The position numbers and the translations under genes are program-made. The notes beneath the pieces were generated by a model. The model saw nothing but the letters and a program-made list of their open reading frames with translations. It was not told the DNA's origin and did not search any database. 33,403 nucleotides of DNA from Hyphomicrobiaceae bacterium. Its GTDB lineage: Bacteria; Pseudomonadota; Alphaproteobacteria; Rhizobiales; Hyphomicrobiaceae. The stretch is from NCBI GenBank assembly GCA_008933705.1, contig WBUN01000057.1, positions 1 to 33,403 of the forward strand. The letters run 5' to 3'. Shown piece after piece: positions 24,672 to 33,009 of this stretch (position 1 is the first letter of the stretch; every line of letters starts with the position of its first letter).

Positions 24672-25844
24672 ATGAAATCCTTGCGTACAAGTCTCGCCAC
24701 CCTGAGCTTGGCTGCCCTGCTGGGAGGCGGCGCCATGGCCGCCGAGCCCATCAAGATCGGCGTCGTGACGCCGCTGAGCGGCACCTACGCCGGCATCGGC
24801 CAGCAGGTGCGCTGGGGCCTCGAGCTCGCCACCCGCGAGGTCAATGCTGCGGGCGGCATCGACGGCCGGCAGATCGAGCTGATCTTTGAGGACGAGGAGG
24901 CCAACCCAGCGGTCGCGGTGCAGAAGGCTGAGAAGCTGTTCCAGGTGTCGAAGGTCGATTTCCTCACCGGCACGGTCAACTCGGGATCGACGCTGGCCGT
25001 CGGGCAGCTCGCTGAGCGCTCCGGCAAGCTGATCGCGACCACCGTGTCATTCGCCGACTCCATCACGGGCGACAAGTGCTCGCCCAACGTGTTCCGCGTC
25101 AACGCCAAGGCGGGACAGCAGTCGGCAGCGCTCGCCGCCTGGCTCTCCAAGGAGAAGCCGCAGGCAAAGGTGTTCTATCTCGGGCCCGACTACGAGATGG
25201 GACGCTCGACGGTGGCAGCCTTCAAGTCCAACGTCGACCGCGTGGGCGGGCAGAGCCTCGGAGAGGTGTTCGCACCGCTCGACAGCAAGGACTATACGCA
25301 GTACTTCGGCCAGCTCCGCGCCTCGCGCCCGCAAGTGCTCTACACCTCGGTCGCCGGCAACGACACGGTGCGCTTGTTCACGCAGCTCGACGAGTTCGGG
25401 CTTCTGAATAACCTCACCTTGCTCGGCGCGTCCGGTACGGTCACGGCGCAGAACATCACGGCCATCGGCAAAGCGGCCGAGGGCTTCGTCACCGGTGTCG
25501 GCTACTCCGCCGAGATCGATACGCCCGCCAACAAGAAGTTCTTGGCAGCCTTCCGCGCCGCCAACAAGGCGGACCCGGACCTTTATGGCGCGGACTCGTA
25601 TGGTCTCATCTTCGCCTACAAGGCCGCCGTCGAGCGCGCCAAGAGCACCGATGCCGACAAGGTGCGCGAGGCGCTGCGCGGTCTCAAGTGGTCGACGCCG
25701 CAGGGCGAGAAGACCATCCGCGCGGGCGATCATCAGGCCGAGCAGATCATGTACGTCGTGCGCGTGTCGGACGGCAAGTTCAAGATCGTCGGCCAGGTCG
25801 ATGGGCCGGCTGCGATCGGCCCCGACGCCTGCACGCGGTTCTGA
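24672..25844 (+). CDS. Branched-chain amino acid-type ABC transporter substrate-binding protein (LivK-like)
   Basis: The 390-residue periplasmic type I binding protein has a Sec signal peptide (MKSLRTSLATLSLAALLGGG ending AMA, cleavage near residue 23). The mature start PIKIGVVTPLSGTYAGIG and ATREVNAAGGIDGRQIELIFEDEE are classic Peripla_BP_6 features. It has GGAGG before the ATG and starts the livKHMGF block within the operon. In catabolic clusters such binding proteins often take aromatic acids instead of amino acids, and here the acid of the hydroxylase pathway is the likely ligand. The specificity cannot be read from sequence. Confidence 0.93.
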   Translation: MKSLRTSLATLSLAALLGGGAMAAEPIKIGVVTPLSGTYAGIGQQVRWGLELATREVNAAGGIDGRQIELIFEDEEANPAVAVQKAEKLFQVSKVDFLTGTVNSGSTLAVGQLAERSGKLIATTVSFADSITGDKCSPNVFRVNAKAGQQSAALAAWLSKEKPQAKVFYLGPDYEMGRSTVAAFKSNVDRVGGQSLGEVFAPLDSKDYTQYFGQLRASRPQVLYTSVAGNDTVRLFTQLDEFGLLNNLTLLGASGTVTAQNITAIGKAAEGFVTGVGYSAEIDTPANKKFLAAFRAANKADPDLYGADSYGLIFAYKAAVERAKSTDADKVREALRGLKWSTPQGEKTIRAGDHQAEQIMYVVRVSDGKFKIVGQVDGPAAIGPDACTRF

Positions 25845-25883
25845 TCGCCACCTCGCAAAGCTCGGTCCCCGAAAGGAGACTGG

Positions 25884-26768
25884 ATGCTCGAATACGCTCA
25901 GTTCGTTCTTGCACCTCAGATCGTCACGGGGCTGGCGCTCGGCGTAGCCGTCATCCTCGTGGCGCTCGGGCTGACGATCATCTTCGGCCTGCTCGACGTC
26001 ATCAACATGTCGCACGGCGAGTTCTATGCGCTCGGCGCCTTCATCGCGCTGGCGCTCGGACAGGTGGGGCTGCCGTTCTGGCTGCTGCTTGTCGCCGTGC
26101 CGGTGCTGATACTGCCGATCGGCTACGCGGTCGAGCGAGGCCTGATCCAGCGCGTATTCCACAGCGAGGATCGGCACGTCACGACGCTGCTGCTCACCTT
26201 CGGCTTCGGCCTGGTGCTAGAGGACGCCCTGCGGCTCACCTTCGGGCCCAACCCGTTCAAGCCGGAGACGCCGATCCGCGGCACGATCGAGATTCTCGGC
26301 ACCTACCTGCCGCTCTACCGGCTGTTCATGATCGTCGTGGGCGGCCTCATCATCGCCGGCACTGCGCTCGTGGTCTACCGCACGCGCCTCGGCGCCATGG
26401 TGCGTGCGGCGGCCTTCGATCGCAACATGGCGGCCTCCCTGGGCGTACCGGTGGAGCGCGTGTACGCCGGCGCCTTCGCCTTCGGTGTTGCGTTGGCCGG
26501 GCTGGCCGGCGTGCTGCTGGCGCCGATCTACTCGGTGTTCCCGACCATGGGCCGCGATTTCATCCTGATGGCCTTCACCGTCATCATCGTCGGCGGCATG
26601 GGTTCGATCGGTGGCGCCGTCATCGCGGGCCTTTTCCTCACGCAGGTGCAGGCTATCGCCTCGCTCTACATCTCCCCGGTGTGGACCGATCCGATCGTGT
26701 TCGCGATCATGGTGCTGATGCTGATGGTGCGACCGCAGGGCCTGCGCGGAAGGCTCGGCCATGCGTGA
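25884..26768 (+). CDS. ABC transporter permease, LivH type
   Basis: The 294-residue inner-membrane protein has about eight hydrophobic segments, with the LivH hallmark GLTIIFGLLDVINMSHGEFYALGAF near residues 32-56 and the EAA-like loop RAAAFDRNMAASLGVPVERVY. The end IVGGMGSIGGAVIAGLFLTQVQ is typical. AAAGGAG precedes the ATG by about 7 bases. It overlaps the livM-type gene by 8 bases, so the two permeases are translated together and form a heterodimer. Confidence 0.93.
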   Translation: MLEYAQFVLAPQIVTGLALGVAVILVALGLTIIFGLLDVINMSHGEFYALGAFIALALGQVGLPFWLLLVAVPVLILPIGYAVERGLIQRVFHSEDRHVTTLLLTFGFGLVLEDALRLTFGPNPFKPETPIRGTIEILGTYLPLYRLFMIVVGGLIIAGTALVVYRTRLGAMVRAAAFDRNMAASLGVPVERVYAGAFAFGVALAGLAGVLLAPIYSVFPTMGRDFILMAFTVIIVGGMGSIGGAVIAGLFLTQVQAIASLYISPVWTDPIVFAIMVLMLMVRPQGLRGRLGHA

Positions 26769-27750
26769 CGAGCTGACCATCAAGAGTCACGCCGGGTACT
26801 GGCTGGCGGCGCTGCTGCTCCTGGCGGGGCTCGTTGTCGCCGGAGTGGGCTTCGCAACCGGCGATGTGTTCTACCTGCGGCTCGCCTCCGAAGCGCTGAT
26901 CTTCGGCGGGCTTGCCCTCTCCGTCGATATTCTGCTCGGCTACACGGGCCTGCTGTCGCTCGGCCAGGCGCTGCATTTCGGGCTTGGCGCCTATGTGTCC
27001 GCGCTCGCGCTGATCGCCACGCAGTCGTTCTGGACGGCCATGGGCGTGGCGCTGGCGGCCGGCGTGCTCGGCGGCCTGGTCGGCGGCTTCATCGCCAACC
27101 GCGTGCGCGGCGTCTACTTCGCCCTCATCACCTTCGGCATGGCGCAGGTGTCGGCCAAGGTCGTCTACAACACGCGCTCGCTCGGCGCCTCGGACGGTTT
27201 GATCGGCGTGCCTGTGCTCGATATCAACTTCGGGTTCTTCTCGCTCTCCAGCGCATCGCCGACCGCGTTCTTCCTGCTGGCGCTGGCGATCCTGCTTCTG
27301 CTGTATTTCCTCGCCGCGTATCTGCTGGATACGCCCTTCGGCCGGCTGCTGATCGCAGTCAAGGCCAACGAGCGACGGGTGCCGTTCCTGGGCTATCGAA
27401 CCGCGACCCTGCGTCTCGGTTCCTACGTGCTGGCGGCCACGATCGCGACGCTGTCGGGTGCGCTCTATCCCATGCTGCGCGGCTTCGTCTCGCCGGAGCT
27501 GCTGTTCTTCTCCACCTCCGGCAATGCCGTGATCACGGTGATCCTCGGCGGAGCCGGCACGCTGGTCGGCGCGTTGTACGGCAGCGTGCTGCTCACCGTC
27601 ATCAAGTCGGTGGTCGGAAGCTGGACCGAGCACCACTTGATCGTCATCGGCCTGCTGTTCATGGTGGTGGTGATCTTCCTGCCCAACGGACTGATGGGGC
27701 TGATCCAGCCCGGCATCCGGGCGCGCCTCGCACGCGGGGGCCGCCGATGA
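26761..27750 (+). CDS. ABC transporter permease, LivM type
   Basis: The 329-residue membrane protein has the LivM pattern GYTGLLSLGQALHFGLGAYVSA at about residues 60-81, RVRGVYFALITFGMAQV, and the coupling loop LLIAVKANERRVPFLGYRT. GAGTLVGALYGSVLLTVI lies near the end. Its start overlaps the LivH-type gene and its stop overlaps the next ATPase start (ATGA at 27747-27750). It completes the membrane pore of the importer. Confidence 0.93.
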   Translation: MRDELTIKSHAGYWLAALLLLAGLVVAGVGFATGDVFYLRLASEALIFGGLALSVDILLGYTGLLSLGQALHFGLGAYVSALALIATQSFWTAMGVALAAGVLGGLVGGFIANRVRGVYFALITFGMAQVSAKVVYNTRSLGASDGLIGVPVLDINFGFFSLSSASPTAFFLLALAILLLLYFLAAYLLDTPFGRLLIAVKANERRVPFLGYRTATLRLGSYVLAATIATLSGALYPMLRGFVSPELLFFSTSGNAVITVILGGAGTLVGALYGSVLLTVIKSVVGSWTEHHLIVIGLLFMVVVIFLPNGLMGLIQPGIRARLARGGRR

Positions 27751-28508
27751 CCGCACAGCGCGCGCCGGCCGGGCCGATCCTCGACGTCCGCGATCTGTCG
27801 ATCAGCTTCGGCGGGCTCAAGGCTGTGGACGGCGTCAGCTTCAATGCTGAGCGCAACCGCATCACCACCATCATCGGCCCGAACGGGGCCGGCAAATCGA
27901 CGCTCTTCAATCTGATCTCCGGGGCGCTGGCGCCGCGGCGCGGCCGGGTTCTGCTGGAGGGCCGGGACACGACGGGTGCTGCGCCCCATCGGCTGCAGGC
28001 GGCAGGCCTGGCGCGCTCGTTCCAGATCACCACCTTGTTCTTCGCGCTGTCGGTGGCGGAGAATTTGCGGCTTGGCGCACAGACGCTGGAGCCCGCCGCG
28101 CGGCTGTGGCTGCCGGTGGGCAGCAGCGTGAGGGCGCGTCGGCGCGTCGACGAGCTGCTGGAGCGCTTCCGCCTGACCGACAAGGCCGACTATCCCGCCG
28201 GCAAGCTCTCGCACGGCGAGCAACGCCGGCTCGAGATCGCGGTGGCGCTGGCCGGCGCGCCCAGGGTGCTGCTGCTGGACGAGCCCACGCAGGGCATGAG
28301 TCATGGCGATACGGCGGAGACAGCCGAGCTCATCCGCGGCCTTGCCAGCGACGTGACGATCCTGCTGATCGAGCACGACATCGGTCTCGTCATGACGTTG
28401 TCTGACCACGTGATCGTCATGCATCAGGGGCGCAAGATCGCGGAAGGCATGCCCGAGGCGGTGCGCGCCGATCCGGCCGTGCAGGCCGCCTATTTCGGGC
28501 ACGTGTGA
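27747..28508 (+). CDS. ABC transporter ATP-binding protein, LivG type
   Basis: The 253-residue ATPase has Walker A GPNGAGKST, a Q-loop in RSFQITTLF, signature LSHGEQRRLEIAVAL, Walker B VLLLDEPTQGMS and H-loop LIEHDIGLVM. These forms (LSHGEQ, DEPTQGMS) are standard for LivG. The start is coupled to livM by a 4-base overlap. One of two ATPases that energise the Liv-type importer. Confidence 0.93.
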   Translation: MTAQRAPAGPILDVRDLSISFGGLKAVDGVSFNAERNRITTIIGPNGAGKSTLFNLISGALAPRRGRVLLEGRDTTGAAPHRLQAAGLARSFQITTLFFALSVAENLRLGAQTLEPAARLWLPVGSSVRARRRVDELLERFRLTDKADYPAGKLSHGEQRRLEIAVALAGAPRVLLLDEPTQGMSHGDTAETAELIRGLASDVTILLIEHDIGLVMTLSDHVIVMHQGRKIAEGMPEAVRADPAVQAAYFGHV

Positions 28509-28510
28509 CC

Positions 28511-29218
<708 letters not shown>

Positions 29219-29230
29219 GAGATACGACGC

Positions 29231-29884
29231 ATGAGCCATGGGTACGAGCTGCGCCTGATCGAGGACAACCTGCAGGCAGGCTGCACGCTGCAGCTCACAG
29301 GCGCGGCGATGCGCCGTGTCGTCTACGTCGCGCACGGCAGCGCGTCGATTGCAGAACAGGCGATCACCGACGATCAGGCCGCCTACGCACACGGCACAGC
29401 GAAGGTCGTCGCCGGTCAGACAGGCGTCGCGCTCTGGCGCTGGGAGCTGGCGCCGATTGGCGATGCCCCGACCTTGGCGGCGGACGGCCGCAGCGCGTCA
29501 CGTGTGAAACTGGCCAGCCGCATCAAGCGGCCGGCGGAGAGCCTGCTGATGCGCGCCGACAGCGTGGCGTTTCCGCCGGGCGGCTGCGCGTTCCTGCACA
29601 CACATCAGGGCCCCGGCATCCGCTGCCTGATCGAGGGCGGCATCCGCATCGATACCGAGGGTACCTCGACGTGCTACGCGCCCGGTGGAGCGTGGTTCGA
29701 GGCCGGGCCCGCACCGGTGTTCGCGCAGGCGGCGCAGAACCGCCCGTCGCGCTTCGTGCGCCTCATGATCCTGCCGGCGGAGCTGAAGGGCCGCAGCTCG
29801 ATCGCCTACGTCAACGCGGACGACCGCGATAAGCCGAAGTCGCAGCGCTACAGCGGATACCTGGACGAGACCATCGCGCTCTGA
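29231..29884 (+). CDS. Cupin-domain protein of unknown function
   Basis: The 217-residue protein has a cupin motif in its second half: FPPGGCAFLHTHQGPGIRCL followed by EGGIRI, with two His as metal ligands. The Glu expected a few residues after HTH is not in its usual place, so metal binding may be altered. Another beta-rich segment covers the first half (GSASIAEQAITDDQAAYAHG), so it may be a bicupin. It starts 12 bases after the livF-type stop with GGAG upstream, hence the same operon. It may be an isomerase, a binding protein or an accessory sensor of the pathway. No catalytic role can be assigned. Confidence 0.8.
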   Translation: MSHGYELRLIEDNLQAGCTLQLTGAAMRRVVYVAHGSASIAEQAITDDQAAYAHGTAKVVAGQTGVALWRWELAPIGDAPTLAADGRSASRVKLASRIKRPAESLLMRADSVAFPPGGCAFLHTHQGPGIRCLIEGGIRIDTEGTSTCYAPGGAWFEAGPAPVFAQAAQNRPSRFVRLMILPAELKGRSSIAYVNADDRDKPKSQRYSGYLDETIAL

Positions 29885-29936
29885 GCGTACGGACGGACAA
29901 GAAGGAAATCAGTCGGATCGAAAGGGAGGACGTGGG

Positions 29937-30920
29937 ATGGAGATCGATCGGCGTCAGATGTGCAAGGGCGCGGCGTTCGCCGCGCTGTCGTCGGGGCTCG
30001 CGCTGCCGGCGCGCGCGCAGGCCTACCCTGATCACCCGGTCAAAGTGGTCGTTCCGTTCGCGGCCGGCAGTGCGAGCGATGTCGTCGGCCGGGTTGTTCT
30101 CGAGAAGGTGAGCGCCACTCTCGGACAGCCTTTCGTGTTCGAGAATCAGCCGGGCGCCGGCGGAAACTCGGGCACGATGGTGATCGCGCGCGCCGAAGCG
30201 GACGGCTATCGCCTGCTGGTCAGCGCATCGGGGCCGCTGGCGGTCAACAAGACGCTGACCAAGGCTCTGCCCTACGATCCCGAGCGCGATTTCGAGCCGG
30301 TCTCGCTGCTGGCGACGCTGCCGAACGTGGTTACGGTCAGCGCCAAGCTGCCGGTGAAGACCCTGGCGGAGCTGGTGGCATATGCGAAGGCCAAGCCCGG
30401 CGAGCTCAACTACTCCTCGGTCGGCCCCGGCAGCTCGCAGCACTTGGCCGGACTGCTGTTCCAGCAGATCACGGATACCAAGATGACGCACGTGCCCTAC
30501 AGGGTGACGGGCCAGCTCGTGACCGACCTCATCACCGGCCAGGTGCCGCTGAGCTTCCAGCTGATCCCGAACGTGCTGGGGCAGGTGCAGTCCGGCGACG
30601 CGCGGGCGCTGGCCGTAACGGCGACCACCCGCTCCGCGGCTCTGCCCGACGTGCCGACCACGAAGGAGGCGGGGCTGCCCGGCTACGAATGCGCGGCATG
30701 GTTCGCATTCCTCGCACCGCGCGGCACGCCCAAGCCGATCGTCGAGAGGCTGAACAAGAGCGTTGTGGACGCGCTGCAGGACGCCGCCCTGCGCAAGCGC
30801 CTGATCGAAATCGGCGCCGATCCCGCGTCGTCCTCACCCGAGGAGCTGCGCAGCCTGATCTCCTCCGAGATCGTGAAATGGCGCGAGGTGATTGCCAAGG
30901 CCGGTTTGGTTCCCGGGTGA
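29937..30920 (+). CDS. Bug/TctC-family tripartite tricarboxylate transporter substrate-binding protein
   Basis: The 327-residue periplasmic protein has an N-terminal export signal with a twin-arginine (DRRQMCKGAAF) ending ARAQA near residue 29. Bug-family signatures follow: YPDHPVKVVVPFAAGSASD, ENQPGAGGNSGTMVIARAEADGY, PYDPERDFEPVSLL and YSSVGPGSSQHL. GGAGG precedes the ATG. No TctA/TctB membrane partners are in the window, so it is an orphan binding protein, as most Bug proteins are. At the end of the catabolic operon it may sense or bind the pathway acid. Confidence 0.92.
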   Translation: MEIDRRQMCKGAAFAALSSGLALPARAQAYPDHPVKVVVPFAAGSASDVVGRVVLEKVSATLGQPFVFENQPGAGGNSGTMVIARAEADGYRLLVSASGPLAVNKTLTKALPYDPERDFEPVSLLATLPNVVTVSAKLPVKTLAELVAYAKAKPGELNYSSVGPGSSQHLAGLLFQQITDTKMTHVPYRVTGQLVTDLITGQVPLSFQLIPNVLGQVQSGDARALAVTATTRSAALPDVPTTKEAGLPGYECAAWFAFLAPRGTPKPIVERLNKSVVDALQDAALRKRLIEIGADPASSSPEELRSLISSEIVKWREVIAKAGLVPG

Positions 30921-31061
30921 GCCGGGTCGAGGCAATCAGGATTACAAGCAGAGGGCGCCATTCACGGCATGGAAGCAATCGGCGCGGCAGCGCAGGACGA
31001 TCGCGCTCTGCTGCCGTTGTCACGTTGCGCTCCATGCCAGCAGGAGGGCGAGCAGAGCGGA

Positions 31062-31147
31062 GAGCCGTGTGCATTGAAATGTGCATGCACGGTTCGGTGG
31101 GAGGCGCATGGTCCGTCCTCGAAAGAGGCGGCCCGCGCCTACCCGAC
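31062..31147 (+). ncRNA. Group II intron 3' end: domains V and VI (5'-truncated relic)
   Basis: Domain V occupies 31062-31095, exactly the canonical 34 bases. GAGCCGTGT (31062-31070) pairs with GCACGGTTC (31087-31095). GCATT pairs largely with TGTGC around a GAAA loop (31076-31079), with one T-T mismatch at the top of the stem. The two-base bulge is AT at 31085-31086, and the catalytic AGC triad is present. Domain VI follows after 3 bases: GGGAGGCGC (31099-31107) pairs with GCGCCT (31135-31140) and CCC (31142-31144), leaving A31141 bulged as the branch point. The intron would end in GAC at 31145-31147, seven bases counted from the branch A and obeying the AY rule. Domains I-IV and a reverse transcriptase are absent: upstream is an intact Bug gene ending at 30920 and 141 plain bases. 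Confidence 0.8.
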
Positions 31148-31391
31148 CGAGACGCGGGCCCATCAGGGGACAGCGGCTCGGCAGCGCGGGCACCTTCGCC
31201 CGCGCCGGGAGAGCGTGGCCCTTGCCCGGACATGAGGTCAGGGGAAGGGAGCCGCCCATACCCCGATTTCATCGGGACAGACGCGCGGTCTCCGTGGTGC
31301 GGCCTCTGCGCGGGCCGTGACGCACGCTCCGCATCGGGCCGAATGCTGCCACGACGCAGAGGTGGAGGACTGCCTTCCTGGGCCGGGCCGT
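31148..31391. other. Stretch without a gene after the intron relic
   Basis: No protein of recognisable family is seen between the intron end and the DUF3179 stop. A perfect 6-bp hairpin with 3-base loop (CCCGAT-TTC-ATCGGG) lies at 31262-31276, without a T-run, so a terminator call is not supported. The 141 bases before the intron domains (30921-31061) also hold nothing recognisable. Confidence 0.5.
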
Positions 31392-32414
31392 CTAGTCCTT
31401 GAGGATGGGGACGTCGGGATGGAAGGCGTGCACGACAAACGCGAACGTCACGTCGTAGGGCACATCGCGCGCCGGCCCCTGTTCGTCGCGCACGATTGCG
31501 GTCACGGTACCGACATCGCGGCCCTTGGCGACCTGCCAATGCTCGAGCGCCGAGCTCTGCCCGGCCCGCCAGGCCAGCTCCACCTCGTCCACCATGAGCT
31601 TGCCCTTCTTGCGCAGGAGCTCGAGCGCCACGGCCTTCTTGCCCGCACTCGTGCGCACCACGACCACGCGGGCCATCGGCTCGATCCCTTTCGGGAAGTC
31701 GCCACGGTAGAGGAACGGCGCTGCGCTCTGGTCGTAGCCGACATACGGGTTGCGCCCGTAATCGCGCACTCTCGGCTCGTTGGGAACAAGCAGCTTGCCC
31801 GAGGGATGGCGGGCCTTGAACTCCGCGAAAGACTCCAGGCGCGCAGGTACCAGCTTGAGCTCCGTGCCGGTGAACGCGCCAACGATCGCTTCGCCGGTGA
31901 ACTGCTGCCACCAGCTCTCGGTCTGCCGGTCGTACATGACGAGGTCTGAGTTGCGCAGCTTGCCGCTGGTGCCGAAGTCCAGGACGTGCGGCGGCACGCG
32001 CCGATCGAACACCACTGCCGAGTTGCACAGCGGGCAGTAAGTGACGGCCACTGGAATGCCGCCGACCGTGTCGTTGACGATCTCGTGCCAGATCAGGATG
32101 CGCAGGGGATAGGCGCGCGCATCGCCGGCGATCTCGAGGCCGACGACGGGTTCCGTCGGCGTCAGCTCGGTGTCCTCAGCGGCGGGCTTGAACTGCGGCC
32201 TGTCGATCGACGGGATGCCGTCCTTGGGCGGGCCGCCGGAGACGAACTCCCGCCAGTGGACGCGCGACTTGGAGAAGTCGGTCTTGGTCCAGCCCTCGCG
32301 GCGCCAGGTGGACGGATCGGCCGCGGCCTGGTTTGCGCCGACGGCGATCCCTGCAGCGAGCAGCAGGCCCTGCGCCGCCCCACCGAATGCAACGCTCCAC
32401 GCACCCGTCGGCAT
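31392..32414 (-). CDS. DUF3179-domain protein, exported
   Basis: The 340-residue protein begins with a hydrophobic signal-like segment (AAQGLLLAAGIAVGANQAAA) and continues with the DUF3179 pattern: DGIPSIDRPQF, ARAYPLRILIWHEIVND, then VAVTYCPLCNSAVVFDR with the conserved CPLC pair, DLVMYDRQTESWWQQFTGEA and NPYVGYD. DUF3179 proteins are of unknown function; the Cys pair and His suggest metal or redox chemistry in the periplasm. The start at 32414 has no clear ribosome site, so it is uncertain. It is divergent from the AhpD-like gene with 88 bases between. Confidence 0.88.
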   Translation of the reverse strand: MPTGAWSVAFGGAAQGLLLAAGIAVGANQAAADPSTWRREGWTKTDFSKSRVHWREFVSGGPPKDGIPSIDRPQFKPAAEDTELTPTEPVVGLEIAGDARAYPLRILIWHEIVNDTVGGIPVAVTYCPLCNSAVVFDRRVPPHVLDFGTSGKLRNSDLVMYDRQTESWWQQFTGEAIVGAFTGTELKLVPARLESFAEFKARHPSGKLLVPNEPRVRDYGRNPYVGYDQSAAPFLYRGDFPKGIEPMARVVVVRTSAGKKAVALELLRKKGKLMVDEVELAWRAGQSSALEHWQVAKGRDVGTVTAIVRDEQGPARDVPYDVTFAFVVHAFHPDVPILKD

Positions 32415-32502
32415 GGAGGCATGCTATCTGTCGGAACGCGACAGCACCAATCACGTCCGTCAAACTCATCGTGAGGGGACGGATGACCGTGGAGGCAACG
32501 CC

Positions 32503-32820
32503 ATGCCACATCTTCCCTCGCTGCCGGAAAGGGCGACTCTGATCGATCTGTTCCGCCTATTTCCCGAGACCAGCAGGCCGCTGATCGAGTTCCACGAGGC
32601 GCTGCAGCGCGGCCCATCGCCGTTCACGGAAGCAGAGCGCGAGCTGATCGCAACCCACGTGTCGGGCCTCAATCGCTGCCGCTATTGCCAGGCCGTGCAT
32701 GCCGCCACCACGGAGCTGCTTGGTGTGTCCGGTGCGGCCGTAGCCGGGCTGGGCGATCCCGATCACGCATCCGTGTCGGAGAAGATGAAGCTGAGCGCGT
32801 TGACGGCCTCCTCGCCGTAG
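32503..32820 (+). pseudogene. AhpD/carboxymuconolactone decarboxylase-like gene, 3' half lost
   Basis: The 105-residue frame starts MPHLPSLPERATLIDLFRLF and carries the AhpD-type core SGLNRCRYCQAVHAA with C59, C62 and H66, as in peroxidase-related CMD proteins. The usual member has about 180-190 residues with a second helical half. Here the family sequence stops after HASVSEKMK, and the last nine residues (LSALTASSP) are the antisense of the MerR gene. So a deletion near 32790 has fused two convergent genes. The redox Cys pair remains, but the fold is probably incomplete. Confidence 0.75.
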
Positions 32821-32942
32821 ACGCGGTAGCCGTTCGCCAGCCGCTCGGAGGCGATCAGCCCCTGGCGCTCGTAGAAGCGCACCGCGGAAGCCTGAACGCC
32901 CATGCGGCGGGCCAAGGCACCGATTGTCAAACCCTTCGCCAT
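32763..32942 (-). pseudogene. MerR-family metal regulator, only the DNA-binding domain left
   Basis: The frame of 59 residues opens with MAKGLTIGALARRMGVQAS and reads VRFYERQGLIASERLANGYR then VYGEEAVNAL, the complete MerR winged helix-turn-helix. MerR proteins normally have 120-145 residues, with a dimerisation helix and metal-binding Cys loop after this point. Here the family sequence ends at the 32790 junction and a short tail (SFIFSDTDA) comes from the antisense of the AhpD-like gene. Without the dimer helix it should not work as a switch. ATG 32942 is chosen because the operator at 32948-32972 lies just ahead. A CueR/HmrR-type copper regulator is likely, given the P-type ATPase next to it. 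Confidence 0.8.
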
Positions 32943-32947
32943 CGCCC

Positions 32948-32972
32948 TTGACCTTAAACCTGGGTTCAAGGT
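32948..32972 (+). promoter_or_regulatory. MerR-type operator-promoter of the metal ATPase gene
   Basis: TTGACC at 32948-32953 is a -35 box that overlaps a long dyad at 32951-32972: ACCTTAAACC, TG, GGTTCAAGGT, with one mismatch between the arms. This is the classic layout of CueR/HmrR-type sites, in which the regulator sits between a -35 box and an over-spaced -10 box. A possible -10 lies in GATGATAGC at 32974-32982. The promoter points right, toward the ATPase, and lies next to the divergent MerR gene. Confidence 0.75.
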
Positions 32973-33009
32973 CGATGATAGCTCAATGGGCATAGCAGGA
33001 GAACCTTTC

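Noticed and set aside
31262-31276. Intrinsic terminator at the CCCGAT/ATCGGG hairpin
   Set aside because: The stem is only 6 bp and no T-run follows on either strand.
30532-32028. Minus-strand frame of 498 codons spanning the Bug gene end, the intron relic and part of DUF3179
   Set aside because: It crosses three unrelated elements, has a low-complexity Arg/Pro/Ala composition and no recognisable domain; no reverse transcriptase motifs were found in it.
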